Shown here: positions 43,208 through 58,115 of the stretch, in pieces | Numbering within the stretch: the first letter of the stretch is position 1 | Layout: each line of letters starts with the position of its first letter | Origin: Bradyrhizobium tropiciagri | GTDB taxonomy: Bacteria > Pseudomonadota > Alphaproteobacteria > Rhizobiales > Xanthobacteraceae | NCBI RefSeq assembly: GCF_018130545.1 | Contig: NZ_JAFCKF010000002.1 | Location: 496,001 to 560,000 of the forward strand | Direction of reading: 5' to 3' | Length of the DNA: 64,000 nt | Notes under the pieces: model-generated | Databases searched by the model: none | Seen by the model: the letters and a program-made list of their open reading frames with translations, nothing else | Told to the model about the DNA's origin: nothing | Made by a program: the position numbers and the translations under genes

Positions 43208-44704
43208 CTAAACGGCCCTGGAACTGACCATGGGCTTGCGTCCGGCGGTCGAGGGGTCGCGGAAAGCCGGAGTATCTCCAACAAGCACCTTGAGGGGAAC
43301 TGTCAGCCGGCACACCAGGCCCTCGACGTGCCAATCGAAATCGGCCCGTCCGCCGAGCTGGGTCTCGATGCTGGCGATCACGCTCCGTGTGCCAAAGCCC
43401 TTCTGTTTCGGCTTGGTCACCGGCGGCCCGCCGGACTCCACCCAGGCCAGGATCAGCGTGTCGTCCTGCACTTCCCAGGTGATCGCGAGCCGGCCTGGCA
43501 GCACCGACAGGCTGCCGTATTTGGCGGAGTTGGTGACGAGCTCGTGCAGCGCCAGCGCCAATGTCTGCGCGGTCGCGGGCTGCAACTGTACCTCGGCGCC
43601 CGCGATCTGGATCTGCCCGGCCTCGGAATAAGGCGCGATCTCCTCGGTCACCAGCCGTCGGATCTCAGCCCCCTGCCAGCTCGAGAGCGACAGCACGGTG
43701 TGAACCCGCGCCAGCGCCGTGATGCGGCCCTCGACCGCCCGCACATAGGCGGTGACGTTCTGCGCGCGCGTCAGCCGCACGATCGATTGCGCCAGCGCGA
43801 GCGCGTTCTTGGCACGATGGTCGACCTCGCGGGTCAACAGGCTCTGCCGTTCCTCGGCCTTCTTGCGATCGGTGATGTCGACGGTCACGCCGCTTACCCG
43901 CACCACCCTGCCGTTCCGGTCGCTGGTCGCCGCCGCCGTGCCGACGCACCAGCGCACCTCGCCATCCGGTCGCATGACGCGGAATTCCGCTTCATAGGAG
44001 GTCTGCCCGTTGCCGAACCCGGCCCAGGCTTGCCGCAGCTCTTCGACATCCTCGGGATGAAACAGCCCCTGGATGTTGTCCGATGTCAGCGCGAAGGTCT
44101 TGGGATCGACGCCGAAGATCTTGTATTGGCCCTCGTCCCACATCCAGTCGCCGTTGACCCAGTCCCAGTCCCACGAACCCATTTTACCCGCGGCAATCGC
44201 CATGCTGCGACGCGCCTCGCTTTCGACCAACCGGGTGGTCGACTGTTCGAGCTCGGCGGTGCGCGCACGGACGCGGTCCTCGAGCTCGGCGTTGAGGCGT
44301 TCGAGCTGCCGTGTCTTCCGGTAGAGCTCGGCGAACACGCGGATCTTGGCCCGCAGCACCTCGGGCACAACAGGCACCGGGACGTAATCGACCGCGCCCA
44401 TCTCGTAACCGCGCAGCCGGTCGATATCGCTGACCTGAATTGCCGAGATGAAGATCATCGCGGTCTTCTGGAAGCGCGGATGCTCGCGGATCATCGCCGC
44501 GAGCTCGAAGCCGTCGAGCTCAGGCATGCAGACGTCGACCAGGATCACCGCGACTTCGTTCTTGAGCAGGAACTCGAGCGCATCGCGGCCCGACGACGCC
44601 GCGACGAGCGTCTCGCCGAGCTCCTTCAGGATGACCTCATAGGCCAGCAGCTTGGCCGGCTGGTCATCGACCAGAAGGATGTTTACCTTTTCATGGTCCA
44701 TCAT
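43208..44704 (-). CDS. Receiver-PAS-HWE histidine kinase
   Basis: 498 residues from ATG 44704, 13 nt after the poly-HAMP kinase gene and co-oriented, so probably in one operon. Order: receiver (residues ~8-125; ILLVDDQ, phospho-acceptor in LVDVCMPELDG), coiled coil (~130-170), PAS domain (~175-300; MGSWDWDW, VSGVTVDITDRKKAEE) and an HWE kinase domain (REVDHRAKNALALAQSIVRL, ALHELVTNSAKYGSLSV, and WVESGGPPV with the WxE signature). It is cytoplasmic. The receiver-first layout suggests it takes phosphate or an input from the upstream hybrid kinase, which is inference. Confidence 0.93.
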   Translation of the reverse strand: MMDHEKVNILLVDDQPAKLLAYEVILKELGETLVAASSGRDALEFLLKNEVAVILVDVCMPELDGFELAAMIREHPRFQKTAMIFISAIQVSDIDRLRGYEMGAVDYVPVPVVPEVLRAKIRVFAELYRKTRQLERLNAELEDRVRARTAELEQSTTRLVESEARRSMAIAAGKMGSWDWDWVNGDWMWDEGQYKIFGVDPKTFALTSDNIQGLFHPEDVEELRQAWAGFGNGQTSYEAEFRVMRPDGEVRWCVGTAAATSDRNGRVVRVSGVTVDITDRKKAEERQSLLTREVDHRAKNALALAQSIVRLTRAQNVTAYVRAVEGRITALARVHTVLSLSSWQGAEIRRLVTEEIAPYSEAGQIQIAGAEVQLQPATAQTLALALHELVTNSAKYGSLSVLPGRLAITWEVQDDTLILAWVESGGPPVTKPKQKGFGTRSVIASIETQLGGRADFDWHVEGLVCRLTVPLKVLVGDTPAFRDPSTAGRKPMVSSRAV

Positions 44705-44717
44705 GTTCGATCGCCGA

Positions 44718-51008
<6,291 letters not shown>

Positions 51009-51139
51009 GGAATTTCCCCTACGCGCTGGCCAAGATTCCCAAGGATCCAAGGACTCGGAAAAGCCAGTGTGACCATAAGAATGACTGCCCTTGATTGATT
51101 CAAGCGGGAAAACGCCAAACCCGGGATTTGTGACGCAAA

Positions 51140-51285
51140 CCGAGTACTTTAATGGTGAATGGAACCAAAAGTTCCGATCCGGGTTGGAACTTTTTGCGCG
51201 GTTGCGTAAGCCGATCGTATTGCTTGGCCGTCATCGGCAGATCTGGTCGCATTGGAACATTGGCCTCGCCGGAACGTTCCGGGCG
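51140..51285. promoter_or_regulatory. Divergent promoter region with a cluster of GGAAC/GTTCC sites
   Basis: In the 292-bp gap between the two hybrid-kinase genes GGAAC occurs at 51161, 51186, 51254 and 51271, and GTTCC at 51171 and 51276. GGAAC-N17-GTT is found rightward (51161-51185) and leftward (51280-51256). That spacing is what the general-stress sigma factor EcfG uses in alphaproteobacteria, although the usual C before GTT is absent. The pairs also form palindromes (GGAACGTTCC at 51271-51280). Confidence 0.45.
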
Positions 51286-51300
51286 TTGGCAGGATTGGTG

Positions 51301-53256
51301 ATGATTAAGAAATCAGACCAGCTCAAGCGGGGCATTTTCGAGAGCGAGCGCAGATTCCGGCTGTTGGCCGGAGGGGCGATTGATTATGCGATCTGCACCC
51401 TCGGCCCCGATGGGCGGGTGATCCACTGGAACAAGGGCGCCGAGCGCATCACCGGCTATCCGGCCAAGGCAATCCTCGGCCAGCACTTCTCGGTCTTCTA
51501 TCCTGAAGAGGATCGCGCATCGGGTCTTCCCGCGGAGGCCCTGCAGATGGCGCGAAAGGAAAAGCATGCCGTGGCCGAGGGCTGGTGCGTCCGCCAGGAC
51601 GGATCGCTCTTCTACGCTTCGGTGGTGATCGATCCGATCTACGAGAAGCGCAAGCTGGTCGGCTACGCCATGGTCACCCGCGACATCACCGAGCGCCTGC
51701 AGGCTCGCGCGGATCTCGAGGCCAGCGAAAGCCAGTTCCGCCTGCTGGTGAGCAACGTCACCGATTACGCGCTGTACATGCTGACACCGGCCGGCATCGT
51801 CGCCAACTGGAACGCCGGCGGCCAACGCATCAAGGGCTATTCGCCCGGCGAGATCATCGGCCAGAGCTTCGCGCGGTTCTACACGCCGGCTGATCAGGCC
51901 GCGGGCAAGCCGGCCCGCGCACTCAAGATTGCGGAAGAGACCGGGCATTACGAAGAGGATGGCTGGCGGGTCCGCAAGGACGGTTCGTTCTTCTGGGCAA
52001 GCGTCGTGATCGATCCGATCCGCGACAGCGACGGCAATCTGGTCGGCTTTGCCAAGATTACGCGCGACATTTCCGAACGGCGCGAGGCGCAACAGAAGCT
52101 CGATCAGGTACAGCGTCAGCTTGCGGAAGCGCAGAAGATGGATGCGCTCGGCCAATTGACCGGCGGCGTGGCGCACGACTTCAACAACCTTCTGATGATC
52201 ATTTCGGGCAATCTACACCGGATCAGGCGCGAGGTGACGAGCGAGCGCGGCCGGCTTGCACTGAGCGCGATCGAAACCGCATCCGAGCGCGCTGCATCCC
52301 TGACCAGCCAGCTGCTCACCTTTGCGCGCCGCCAGAGCGTCAACCCGCAGACCATCGATGTCGCCGACAGGATCAGCGCGGTGCGTGAAGTGCTGAGCAG
52401 CGCGCTCGGCGGCGCGATCGAGTTTAACATGGAGCTTGATCCGGATCTCTGGCCGGTTTTCGTCGACCCGACCGAATTTGAGACCGCGCTGATCAACCTT
52501 GTCGTTAACGCACGGGACGCGATGGCTAGCGGCGGTACGCTGACCGTCACGGCCCGCAACGTACCCGAAACCACAGAGGTGGCTGTCAGCGTCGCCGATA
52601 CCGGAGAAGGCATTCCCCAGGATGTGCTGAGCAAGGTGTTCGATCCGTTCTTCACCACCAAGCCGGTCGGCAAAGGGACCGGACTTGGGCTGTCCCAAGT
52701 CCACGGTTTCGCGCACCAGGCCGACGGCCGGGTCGAGATCACAAGCACGCTCAGCAAGGGCACGCAGGTCAGCATCTACCTCCCGCGCGGGACCGCGGCT
52801 GCGACGGGTACGACCGCGGGCAACAGCGTGCACGGCTCCGCCACGGTCCTGCTGATCGAGGACAATCCAGCCGTCGCCGATGCGAGCACCGGCCTGCTTG
52901 AGCAGCTCGGCTACACCGTGCGCTGGGCGTCGAACGCAGAGGCGGCCTTGTCGGAAATCGACGCGAACGGGATCGATGTGGTGTTCAGCGACATTGTGAT
53001 GCCCGGCCGGATGGATGGGTTGAAGCTGGCGCGCGCGATCCGGGACAGGAAGCCCGATCTGCCGATCCTGCTGACGACAGGCTACAGCGAGAGTGCGCGT
53101 GACGTGCGGTCCGACTTTCCAGTGCTGCGCAAGCCGTACCACATTCACGATCTTAGCCGCGAACTCTCGAAGCTGACGGGGCAACGATCCGGGAACGCGT
53201 CGGGCGCGATCGATCCACCTGCAGATGCGCCGAGAAAGGCGAGAGCGCGCTCGTAA
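51301..53256 (+). CDS. PAS-PAS hybrid histidine kinase with C-terminal receiver
   Basis: 651 residues from ATG 51301, where AGGA lies ~6 nt before GTGATG. The frame is open back to TTG 51091 but those 70 residues look non-conserved. Two PAS domains in tandem (~20-140 and ~145-265), each with a WxxGAERI/GGQRI..GY heme-family-like core and a PAC end (VTRDITER, ITRDISER). HisKA follows with GGVAHDFNNLLMIISGN (His ~292), then HATPase (DTGEGIP, GTGLGLSQVHGF) and a receiver (Asp ~564 in FSDIVMPG). It is cytoplasmic. It is divergent from the poly-HAMP kinase. Confidence 0.93.
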   Translation: MIKKSDQLKRGIFESERRFRLLAGGAIDYAICTLGPDGRVIHWNKGAERITGYPAKAILGQHFSVFYPEEDRASGLPAEALQMARKEKHAVAEGWCVRQDGSLFYASVVIDPIYEKRKLVGYAMVTRDITERLQARADLEASESQFRLLVSNVTDYALYMLTPAGIVANWNAGGQRIKGYSPGEIIGQSFARFYTPADQAAGKPARALKIAEETGHYEEDGWRVRKDGSFFWASVVIDPIRDSDGNLVGFAKITRDISERREAQQKLDQVQRQLAEAQKMDALGQLTGGVAHDFNNLLMIISGNLHRIRREVTSERGRLALSAIETASERAASLTSQLLTFARRQSVNPQTIDVADRISAVREVLSSALGGAIEFNMELDPDLWPVFVDPTEFETALINLVVNARDAMASGGTLTVTARNVPETTEVAVSVADTGEGIPQDVLSKVFDPFFTTKPVGKGTGLGLSQVHGFAHQADGRVEITSTLSKGTQVSIYLPRGTAAATGTTAGNSVHGSATVLLIEDNPAVADASTGLLEQLGYTVRWASNAEAALSEIDANGIDVVFSDIVMPGRMDGLKLARAIRDRKPDLPILLTTGYSESARDVRSDFPVLRKPYHIHDLSRELSKLTGQRSGNASGAIDPPADAPRKARARS

Positions 53257-53270
53257 GTCCAAATTGAGGG

Positions 53271-53453
53271 CTAGCGGTCCGCCGGCCAGGTTCGCCGCAC
53301 CAACAGCACCCGTTCAATGCGGCTGCACTGCTCGCAGCGGTATTGGAGAATATCCCTGCCCTCGTTCCCCGGAGAGCTGCTCTCAAGCCGCATCGTCCTG
53401 ACGCAGCTGATGCAGGCGATCAGCGTCAGCAGCGGACTGCGATCGTCATTCAT
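53271..53453 (-). CDS. Small CxxC protein, 60 residues, unknown
   Basis: From ATG 53453. The frame extends upstream to 53525 but the extension looks non-conserved. Two Cys pairs, CISC (near residue 12) and CEQC (near 42), could bind a zinc ion. Such small zinc-ribbon proteins (LIACxxCxxTMRL...) are common in Bradyrhizobium and have no known role. It is convergent with the PAS kinase, 14 bp apart. Confidence 0.55.
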   Translation of the reverse strand: MNDDRSPLLTLIACISCVRTMRLESSSPGNEGRDILQYRCEQCSRIERVLLVRRTWPADR

Positions 53454-53616
53454 CGATGCCCGCGGTGGCGCGGTCGGATCGGCGATCATGGCGCTGGGCG
53501 ATGCTATGGTGTTGGCTCTCACCACAAGAAAATGCAGATCCCGCGGTTCGGGTTCCAGCCCGGAAACCTATTCAGATGCGCGACCGTGCCAGATGCCTGG
53601 CTGCACCCGGTCCGGA

Positions 53617-53937
53617 TCAGGTTCGCGCATGGCTCTGGCCTGCTGCGGGCCTCCCCTTGCCGGGCTTGCTCCCGTCCGACTTGAGCGTCGCAGCGGGACG
53701 ATCGGCGTAGCTTCGGCTCAGCCGCTCCCTGACCGTCGGGAGCTGGTCACCGCCGCCGGCAGCCTTCCACCGGCCAATCAGCTCGGTCACTTCGGCGCGC
53801 ATCGCCATCAGCCGGTATGACGCTTCGCTGCAATCGAGGTCGTGATTGACCTGATCCCGGATCGACGCTTCGACCAGGGTCATCTCAGCCCGCAACGTGC
53901 TGATCTTCCGGCGAATTTCATTGATTTTGTTGTCCAT
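53617..53937 (-). CDS. Small coiled-coil protein, candidate LexA-regulated
   Basis: 106 residues from ATG 53937. It is helical and charged (MDNKINEIRRKISTLRAEMT, DCSEASYRLMAMRAEVTELI), with a Pro/Lys/Ala-rich tail. I know similar Bradyrhizobium proteins but no function. A perfect LexA box (GAAC-N7-GAAC) begins 9 bp upstream of the start codon, so it may be made during the SOS response. Confidence 0.7.
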   Translation of the reverse strand: MDNKINEIRRKISTLRAEMTLVEASIRDQVNHDLDCSEASYRLMAMRAEVTELIGRWKAAGGGDQLPTVRERLSRSYADRPAATLKSDGSKPGKGRPAAGQSHART

Positions 53938-53946
53938 GGCTTGTTA

Positions 53947-53961
53947 GAACAAAAATAGAAC
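53947..53961. promoter_or_regulatory. LexA (SOS) box GAAC-N7-GAAC
   Basis: GAACAAAAATAGAAC fits exactly the direct-repeat operator GTTC-N7-GTTC bound by LexA in alphaproteobacteria. The spacer is all A/T. It lies between two divergent small genes, 9 bp from the left one and 37 bp from the right one. This is the only such box noticed in an intergenic region of the window. Confidence 0.75.
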
Positions 53962-53998
53962 ATATTGTCAAGTCACGATCCAGCAAGCGAGGTGAGCG

Positions 53999-54199
53999 AT
54001 GAGCATGGCAGCGGTGAGATATGGCGGGGTTGCGGAGCGCCTTGGCGGGCTGATGACCCGTGCCCAGGGGCTCCGGTTGAGGAGCCTCGCCGAGGAGGCC
54101 TATCAGCCCAACCAGTACGCACGTGACCTGACGTCCGAGGAAGCCGACCGGCGCATCGACGCCTTGAAGGCCGAGATCGCGCTGGCGGATTCTTTCTGA
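53999..54199 (+). CDS. DUF3072 family small protein, candidate LexA-regulated
   Basis: 66 residues from ATG 53999 (GAGGTGAG upstream). It has the DUF3072 pattern LMTRAQGLRLRSLAEEAYQP, then NQYARDLTSEEADRRIDALK. The family is small and of unknown function. The LexA box ends 37 bp before the start, in a good position to control its promoter. Confidence 0.85.
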   Translation: MSMAAVRYGGVAERLGGLMTRAQGLRLRSLAEEAYQPNQYARDLTSEEADRRIDALKAEIALADSF

Positions 54200-54283
54200 G
54201 CCGCCGCCCCACCTCCCTCAAGGCTTCGATATGGCGGCGCAGCCAGTTCTGCTATTGCTGCTTCGCCTTGGGGGGAACGTCAC

Positions 54284-54538
54284 GTGCTGGAGTTGGAGAA
54301 GCGGTCGCCGCTGGCGTTCCCGATCGTGCTGAAGGACGGTCGTACGCTCGCAACCGTCGGCGATGCCGCGGACTATCTATCTGCGCTGAGCCTCGATCAG
54401 CGCGAGCGCGGCTACTGGAAGACCGCGATCATGATGTTCAACAACGCCATGCGCGAACCGAGCTATCTGAGGATCGCAACGATGAACATGCGCTCCGCCC
54501 TTGTGTATGACCGGCTCGCCGACGACGTTGGCCCCTGA
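54284..54538 (+). CDS. Small hypothetical protein, 84 residues
   Basis: GTG 54284 with GGGGGG upstream. The start (SPLAFPIVLKDGRTLATVGD) and helical rest faintly resemble rhizobial DUF982-type small proteins and also the protein encoded at 54700-54957, with which it shares the LATVG..A pattern. Function unknown. Confidence 0.6.
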   Translation: MLELEKRSPLAFPIVLKDGRTLATVGDAADYLSALSLDQRERGYWKTAIMMFNNAMREPSYLRIATMNMRSALVYDRLADDVGP

Positions 54539-54663
54539 TTGTGCTGTTGCAGCTACAGCCGAATCGGCGGTCGCTGCGTAAGGCCCTCTCCGTTATGGCC
54601 GCAAACAAGGTAACGGCGGTACACGCGACGGCTGGGTGCGCAATGCGCATCGGCCGCACTTTC

Positions 54664-54700
54664 GGGCCGCCTCGGAGGGCCAAGGCGGCCCATTTCTTTT
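54664..54700. terminator. Bidirectional-type terminator between two convergent small genes
   Basis: A perfect 9-bp stem GGGCCGCCT / AGGCGGCCC with a 10-nt loop, followed by ATTTCTTTT. It lies between the convergent genes 54284-54538 and 54700-54957. Confidence 0.7.
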
Positions 54701-54957
54701 CAGAGTAGCTTTGCGCGGACGAACAGCGTCCGCAGCGCGTTGGTGGCTTGCACCGTCAGCATCGCGTTCCCGGCCGCGCGCTCCAGCGCAACCAACGCGT
54801 CGTCATGCAGTGAGCGGAACTCCATCCATTCGACGGCGCTGAGATTGCTGATGAAACGGTGAGCCTGGCCGACGGTCGCGAGCGTCACCGTCTCGCCGTT
54901 GAGCCGCACCTTGAATGTCGCCTTCAGCGGCGTGTCGGATTTGGAAACGTCACCCAT
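54700..54957 (-). CDS. Small hypothetical protein, 85 residues
   Basis: ATG 54957. It begins with a beta-rich segment (ATFKVRLNGETVTLATVGQA) and continues as helices. Layout and the TLATVG stretch match the protein at 54284-54538, suggesting distant paralogues. Function unknown. Confidence 0.65.
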   Translation of the reverse strand: MGDVSKSDTPLKATFKVRLNGETVTLATVGQAHRFISNLSAVEWMEFRSLHDDALVALERAAGNAMLTVQATNALRTLFVRAKLL

Positions 54958-55081
54958 GGCGCGGTTGTGCGCCGCGCGGCGTTAATGTCAATCTAATTTC
55001 TCCGCTCCCGCGCCGCTGCACCGGCCCCACGGAATCGCAATGTCTGTTAGCGTTTCATCTAGCGTTTCATGGGGGTGATTC

Positions 55082-57151
55082 GTGCCTGACCTTGCCAACA
55101 CAGCTTATCTCGATGCGCTCAATTCCGAGCAGCGCCGCGCCGTCGAGCATGGCGTCGGCAAGGATTGCATCGTGGGCGCGCCGCTGCTGGTGATCGCGGG
55201 CGCCGGCTCCGGCAAGACCAACACCCTCGCCCATCGCGTCGCGCATCTGATCTTAGCCGGCGCCGATCCGCGCCGTATCCTGCTGATGACCTTTTCGCGT
55301 CGGGCAGCCGCCGAGATGGCCGGCCGCGTCGAGCGGATCGCGCGACGCGTGCTCGGCGATCGCGCCTCGGTCATGACCGATGCGCTGAACTGGGCCGGCA
55401 CGTTTCACGGCATCGGCGCGCGGCTGTTGCGCGAATTCGCCGAGCGGATCGCGCTCGACCCGGCCTTCACGATCCATGACCGCGAGGACTCCGCCGACCT
55501 GATCAACCTGGTTCGTCACGATCTCGGCTTCTCCCGCACCGAAAGCCGGTTCCCGACCAAAGGCACTTGCCTTGCGATCTATTCGCGCTGCGTGAACGCG
55601 GAGATGCCGATCGAGGCCGTGCTCGGGCAGTTCTTCCCGTGGTGCTCCGGCTGGGCCGGCGAGTTGAAGCAATTGTTCGCGGCCTATGTCGAAGCCAAGC
55701 AGCGCCAGAACGTGCTCGATTACGACGACCTGCTGCTCTACTGGGCCCAGATGGTGACGGACACCACGCTTGCCGAGGAGATCGGCGGCCGCTTCGATCA
55801 CGTGATGGTCGACGAATATCAGGACACCAACCGCCTGCAATCCTCGATCCTGCTCGCGCTCAAGCCTGCGGGACGCGGGCTCACCGTGGTCGGCGACGAC
55901 GCCCAGTCGATCTATTCGTTCCGTGCCGCCACCGTGCGCAACATCCTCGACTTTCCTACCCAGTTCAGCCCGGCGGCCGAAATCGTCACGCTCGATCGCA
56001 ACTATCGCTCGAGCCAGCCGATCCTGTCGGCCGCCAATGGCGTGATCTCGCTCGCCAAGGAGCGCTTCACCAAAAATCTTTGGACCGACCGGACCTCGAC
56101 CCGCAAGCCGCTGCTGGTCACCATCCGCGACGAGGCCGATCAGGCGCGCTACATCGTCGAGCAGGTGCTGGCCAACCGTGAGGAAGGCGCGCTGCTGAAG
56201 CACCAGGCGGTGCTGTTCCGCACCTCGTCGCACAGCGGACCGCTGGAGGTCGAACTGACCCGCCGCAACATCCCGTTCGTGAAATTCGGCGGCCTCAAAT
56301 TCCTCGATGCTGCGCACGTCAAGGACATGTTGGCGTTGCTGCGCTTCACCGCCAATCCGCGCGACCGGGTCGCCGGCTTTCGCATCCTGCATCTGTTGCC
56401 CGGCGTCGGGCCGGCCTCGGCGCAGCGCGTGCTCGACCACATGGCTGAAGCCGCCGATCCGATTGCCGCACTTGCGGCGCTGCCCGCCCCGCCGCGCGCC
56501 GGCGCCGACTGGCGGCTGTTCGTCGAGGCGATCGAGAACCTCCGCTACTCGGAATGGCCTGTCGACATCGAGCGCGCGCGGCTCTGGTACGAGCCGCATC
56601 TCGATCGCATCCACGAGGACAGCGAGGTACGCCGCGCCGACCTCATCCAGCTCGAGCAGATCGCCAGTGGCTATCCGTCACGCGAACGCTTCCTCACCGA
56701 GCTGACGCTCGATCCGCCCGACGCCACCAGCGATCAGGCCGGCGTGCCGCTGCTCGACGAGGACTACCTGATCCTGTCGACCATCCACTCCGCCAAGGGG
56801 CAGGAATGGAAATCGGTCTACGTGCTCAATGTGGTCGACGGCTGCATGCCCTCCGATCTCGGTGCCGGCACATCGGCGGAGCTCGAGGAGGAGCGCCGCC
56901 TGCTCTATGTCGCGATGACCCGCGCCAAGGACGACCTGCATCTGATGGTGCCGCAGCGCTTCTTCGTCCACGGCCAGACAGCCAAGGGCGACCGCCACAT
57001 GTACGCCTCACGCACCCGCTTCATCCCGGAACGGCTGCTGCCGATGTTTGAGCGGACCAGCTGGCCGCGGGCCGCCGCCGCGCAAGCCGCTTCCGCCAAC
57101 CGAGCGCCGCCGATCGACATCGGCGCCCGGATGCGCGGGATGTGGCGCTGA
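55082..57151 (+). CDS. UvrD/Rep-family ATP-dependent DNA helicase
   Basis: 689 residues from GTG 55082 (GGGGG upstream). SF1A helicase motifs in order: Q motif LNSEQRRAVEH, I GAGSGKTNTLAHR (residue ~38), Ia MTFSRRAAAEMAGR, II VDEYQDTNRLQ (~245), III VGDDAQSIYSFRAA, IV DRNYRSSQPIL, V STIHSAKGQEWKSVY (~565) and VI EERRLLYVAMTRAKDDLHL. It is shorter than UvrD proper (~720-850) and lacks the long UvrD C-terminal tail. It probably unwinds DNA in repair or restart. A direct repeat TAGCGTTTCAT (55048 and 55060) lies in its leader. Confidence 0.93.
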   Translation: MPDLANTAYLDALNSEQRRAVEHGVGKDCIVGAPLLVIAGAGSGKTNTLAHRVAHLILAGADPRRILLMTFSRRAAAEMAGRVERIARRVLGDRASVMTDALNWAGTFHGIGARLLREFAERIALDPAFTIHDREDSADLINLVRHDLGFSRTESRFPTKGTCLAIYSRCVNAEMPIEAVLGQFFPWCSGWAGELKQLFAAYVEAKQRQNVLDYDDLLLYWAQMVTDTTLAEEIGGRFDHVMVDEYQDTNRLQSSILLALKPAGRGLTVVGDDAQSIYSFRAATVRNILDFPTQFSPAAEIVTLDRNYRSSQPILSAANGVISLAKERFTKNLWTDRTSTRKPLLVTIRDEADQARYIVEQVLANREEGALLKHQAVLFRTSSHSGPLEVELTRRNIPFVKFGGLKFLDAAHVKDMLALLRFTANPRDRVAGFRILHLLPGVGPASAQRVLDHMAEAADPIAALAALPAPPRAGADWRLFVEAIENLRYSEWPVDIERARLWYEPHLDRIHEDSEVRRADLIQLEQIASGYPSRERFLTELTLDPPDATSDQAGVPLLDEDYLILSTIHSAKGQEWKSVYVLNVVDGCMPSDLGAGTSAELEEERRLLYVAMTRAKDDLHLMVPQRFFVHGQTAKGDRHMYASRTRFIPERLLPMFERTSWPRAAAAQAASANRAPPIDIGARMRGMWR

Positions 57152-57241
57152 CGCCGGCCCGAAAGATTCTTCAAGTAACCCGGAACGAAGCCGCCGGCCT
57201 CGCGTTGAGGAGCTGTTCGTAATCGGCAAACGACCATCCCA

Positions 57242-57284
57242 GACGGCTTCGGCGCGGTGTTCCGCACTGGAGCCGTCTTTTTTT
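57242..57284 (+). terminator. Strong intrinsic terminator
   Basis: GACGGCT (57242-57248) pairs with AGCCGTC (57271-57277), with an inner GCGG/CCGC stem, followed directly by seven T. It lies 90 bp after the helicase stop and before the convergent cyclase gene. The distance and quality also allow a small RNA ending here. Confidence 0.8.
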
Positions 57285-57297
57285 GCGCCGCGTCAAT

Positions 57298-58029
57298 TCA
57301 CGCAGGAAACAATGTGACGGGCTGGTCGAAGCCCTTCAGCGTGTAATCTGAGCCGGCTGCCGTGACCATGTCACGGGTTCGTTCCCGCACGGCTGATGTG
57401 ACCAGGATCTCGCCGGATTTCGCGATCGCCTGGGCGCGTGCCGCGCGATTGACCACGGTGCCGACCGCCGTCAGGTCGCGATGGGCTTGGCCGAACTCAC
57501 CGAAATTGGTGTCACCGCTATCCATTCCGATTCCGATACCGAGCTCGATGTCGCCGGCGCCGATCGTCCGCGCCAGCGCGTCGCGCCTGTCCTGGAAACG
57601 GCGCTGGATGTCGCGCGCGGCCAGCAGGGCCTGCATCGCGTGATCGTCGCGCCGCACCGGAAAATTGAAGATCGCGAACACGGCATCGCCGATCGTCTTG
57701 TTGAGAATGCCGTCGTAACGCCAGATCGCAGCGGCGCAGTCGTCGTAGAACGCATCCAATAGCGAAGTCAGCCCGTCCTGTCCGATGGTCTGCGTCAGCG
57801 TGGTGTAGCCGCGCAGATCGGCGAACAGGATGGTGGCGTCGATGGTCACGGCGCGTGCCTTCATGATCTTCGAGAACGCCATCTCGCAGATCGTGCACAC
57901 GTTCGGGTTCATGCGGCTCGGCTTGACGCCGAACAGGCGGAACGGCGCCGACAGCGGGCCGCGCAGCGGGATCGGCATGTGCAGGTTTTGCCAGCAGCCG
58001 AGGCAGATCGATGCAGGTTCCGGAGTCAT
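57298..58029 (-). CDS. Class III adenylate/guanylate cyclase with N-terminal CxxC pair
   Basis: 243 residues from ATG 58029. The N terminus has CLGC (near residue 8) and CTIC (near residue 46), a likely zinc or iron-sulfur site of unknown input. The cyclase domain (~65-240) keeps the metal-binding Asp in LFADLRGYTTLTQ and KTIGDAVFAIFNFP, and the transition-state Asn/Arg in VGTVVNRAARAQA, so it should be active. ATP or GTP preference was not decided. It is soluble and convergent with the helicase gene. Confidence 0.9.
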   Translation of the reverse strand: MTPEPASICLGCWQNLHMPIPLRGPLSAPFRLFGVKPSRMNPNVCTICEMAFSKIMKARAVTIDATILFADLRGYTTLTQTIGQDGLTSLLDAFYDDCAAAIWRYDGILNKTIGDAVFAIFNFPVRRDDHAMQALLAARDIQRRFQDRRDALARTIGAGDIELGIGIGMDSGDTNFGEFGQAHRDLTAVGTVVNRAARAQAIAKSGEILVTSAVRERTRDMVTAAGSDYTLKGFDQPVTLFPA

Positions 58030-58115
58030 CGGCGTATCACCTGCTGTTCCAGCAACGAAACCCACCTCACCCTAGCACGGCCGACCATGGGCGTCCCCAA
58101 CCCAGATTGCCGCGC

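Noticed and set aside
55048-55070. Direct repeat TAGCGTTTCAT as a LexA or other operator for the helicase
   Set aside because: It does not fit GTTC-N7-GTTC and lies within about 30 bp of the start codon. It is kept only as a note in the helicase entry.
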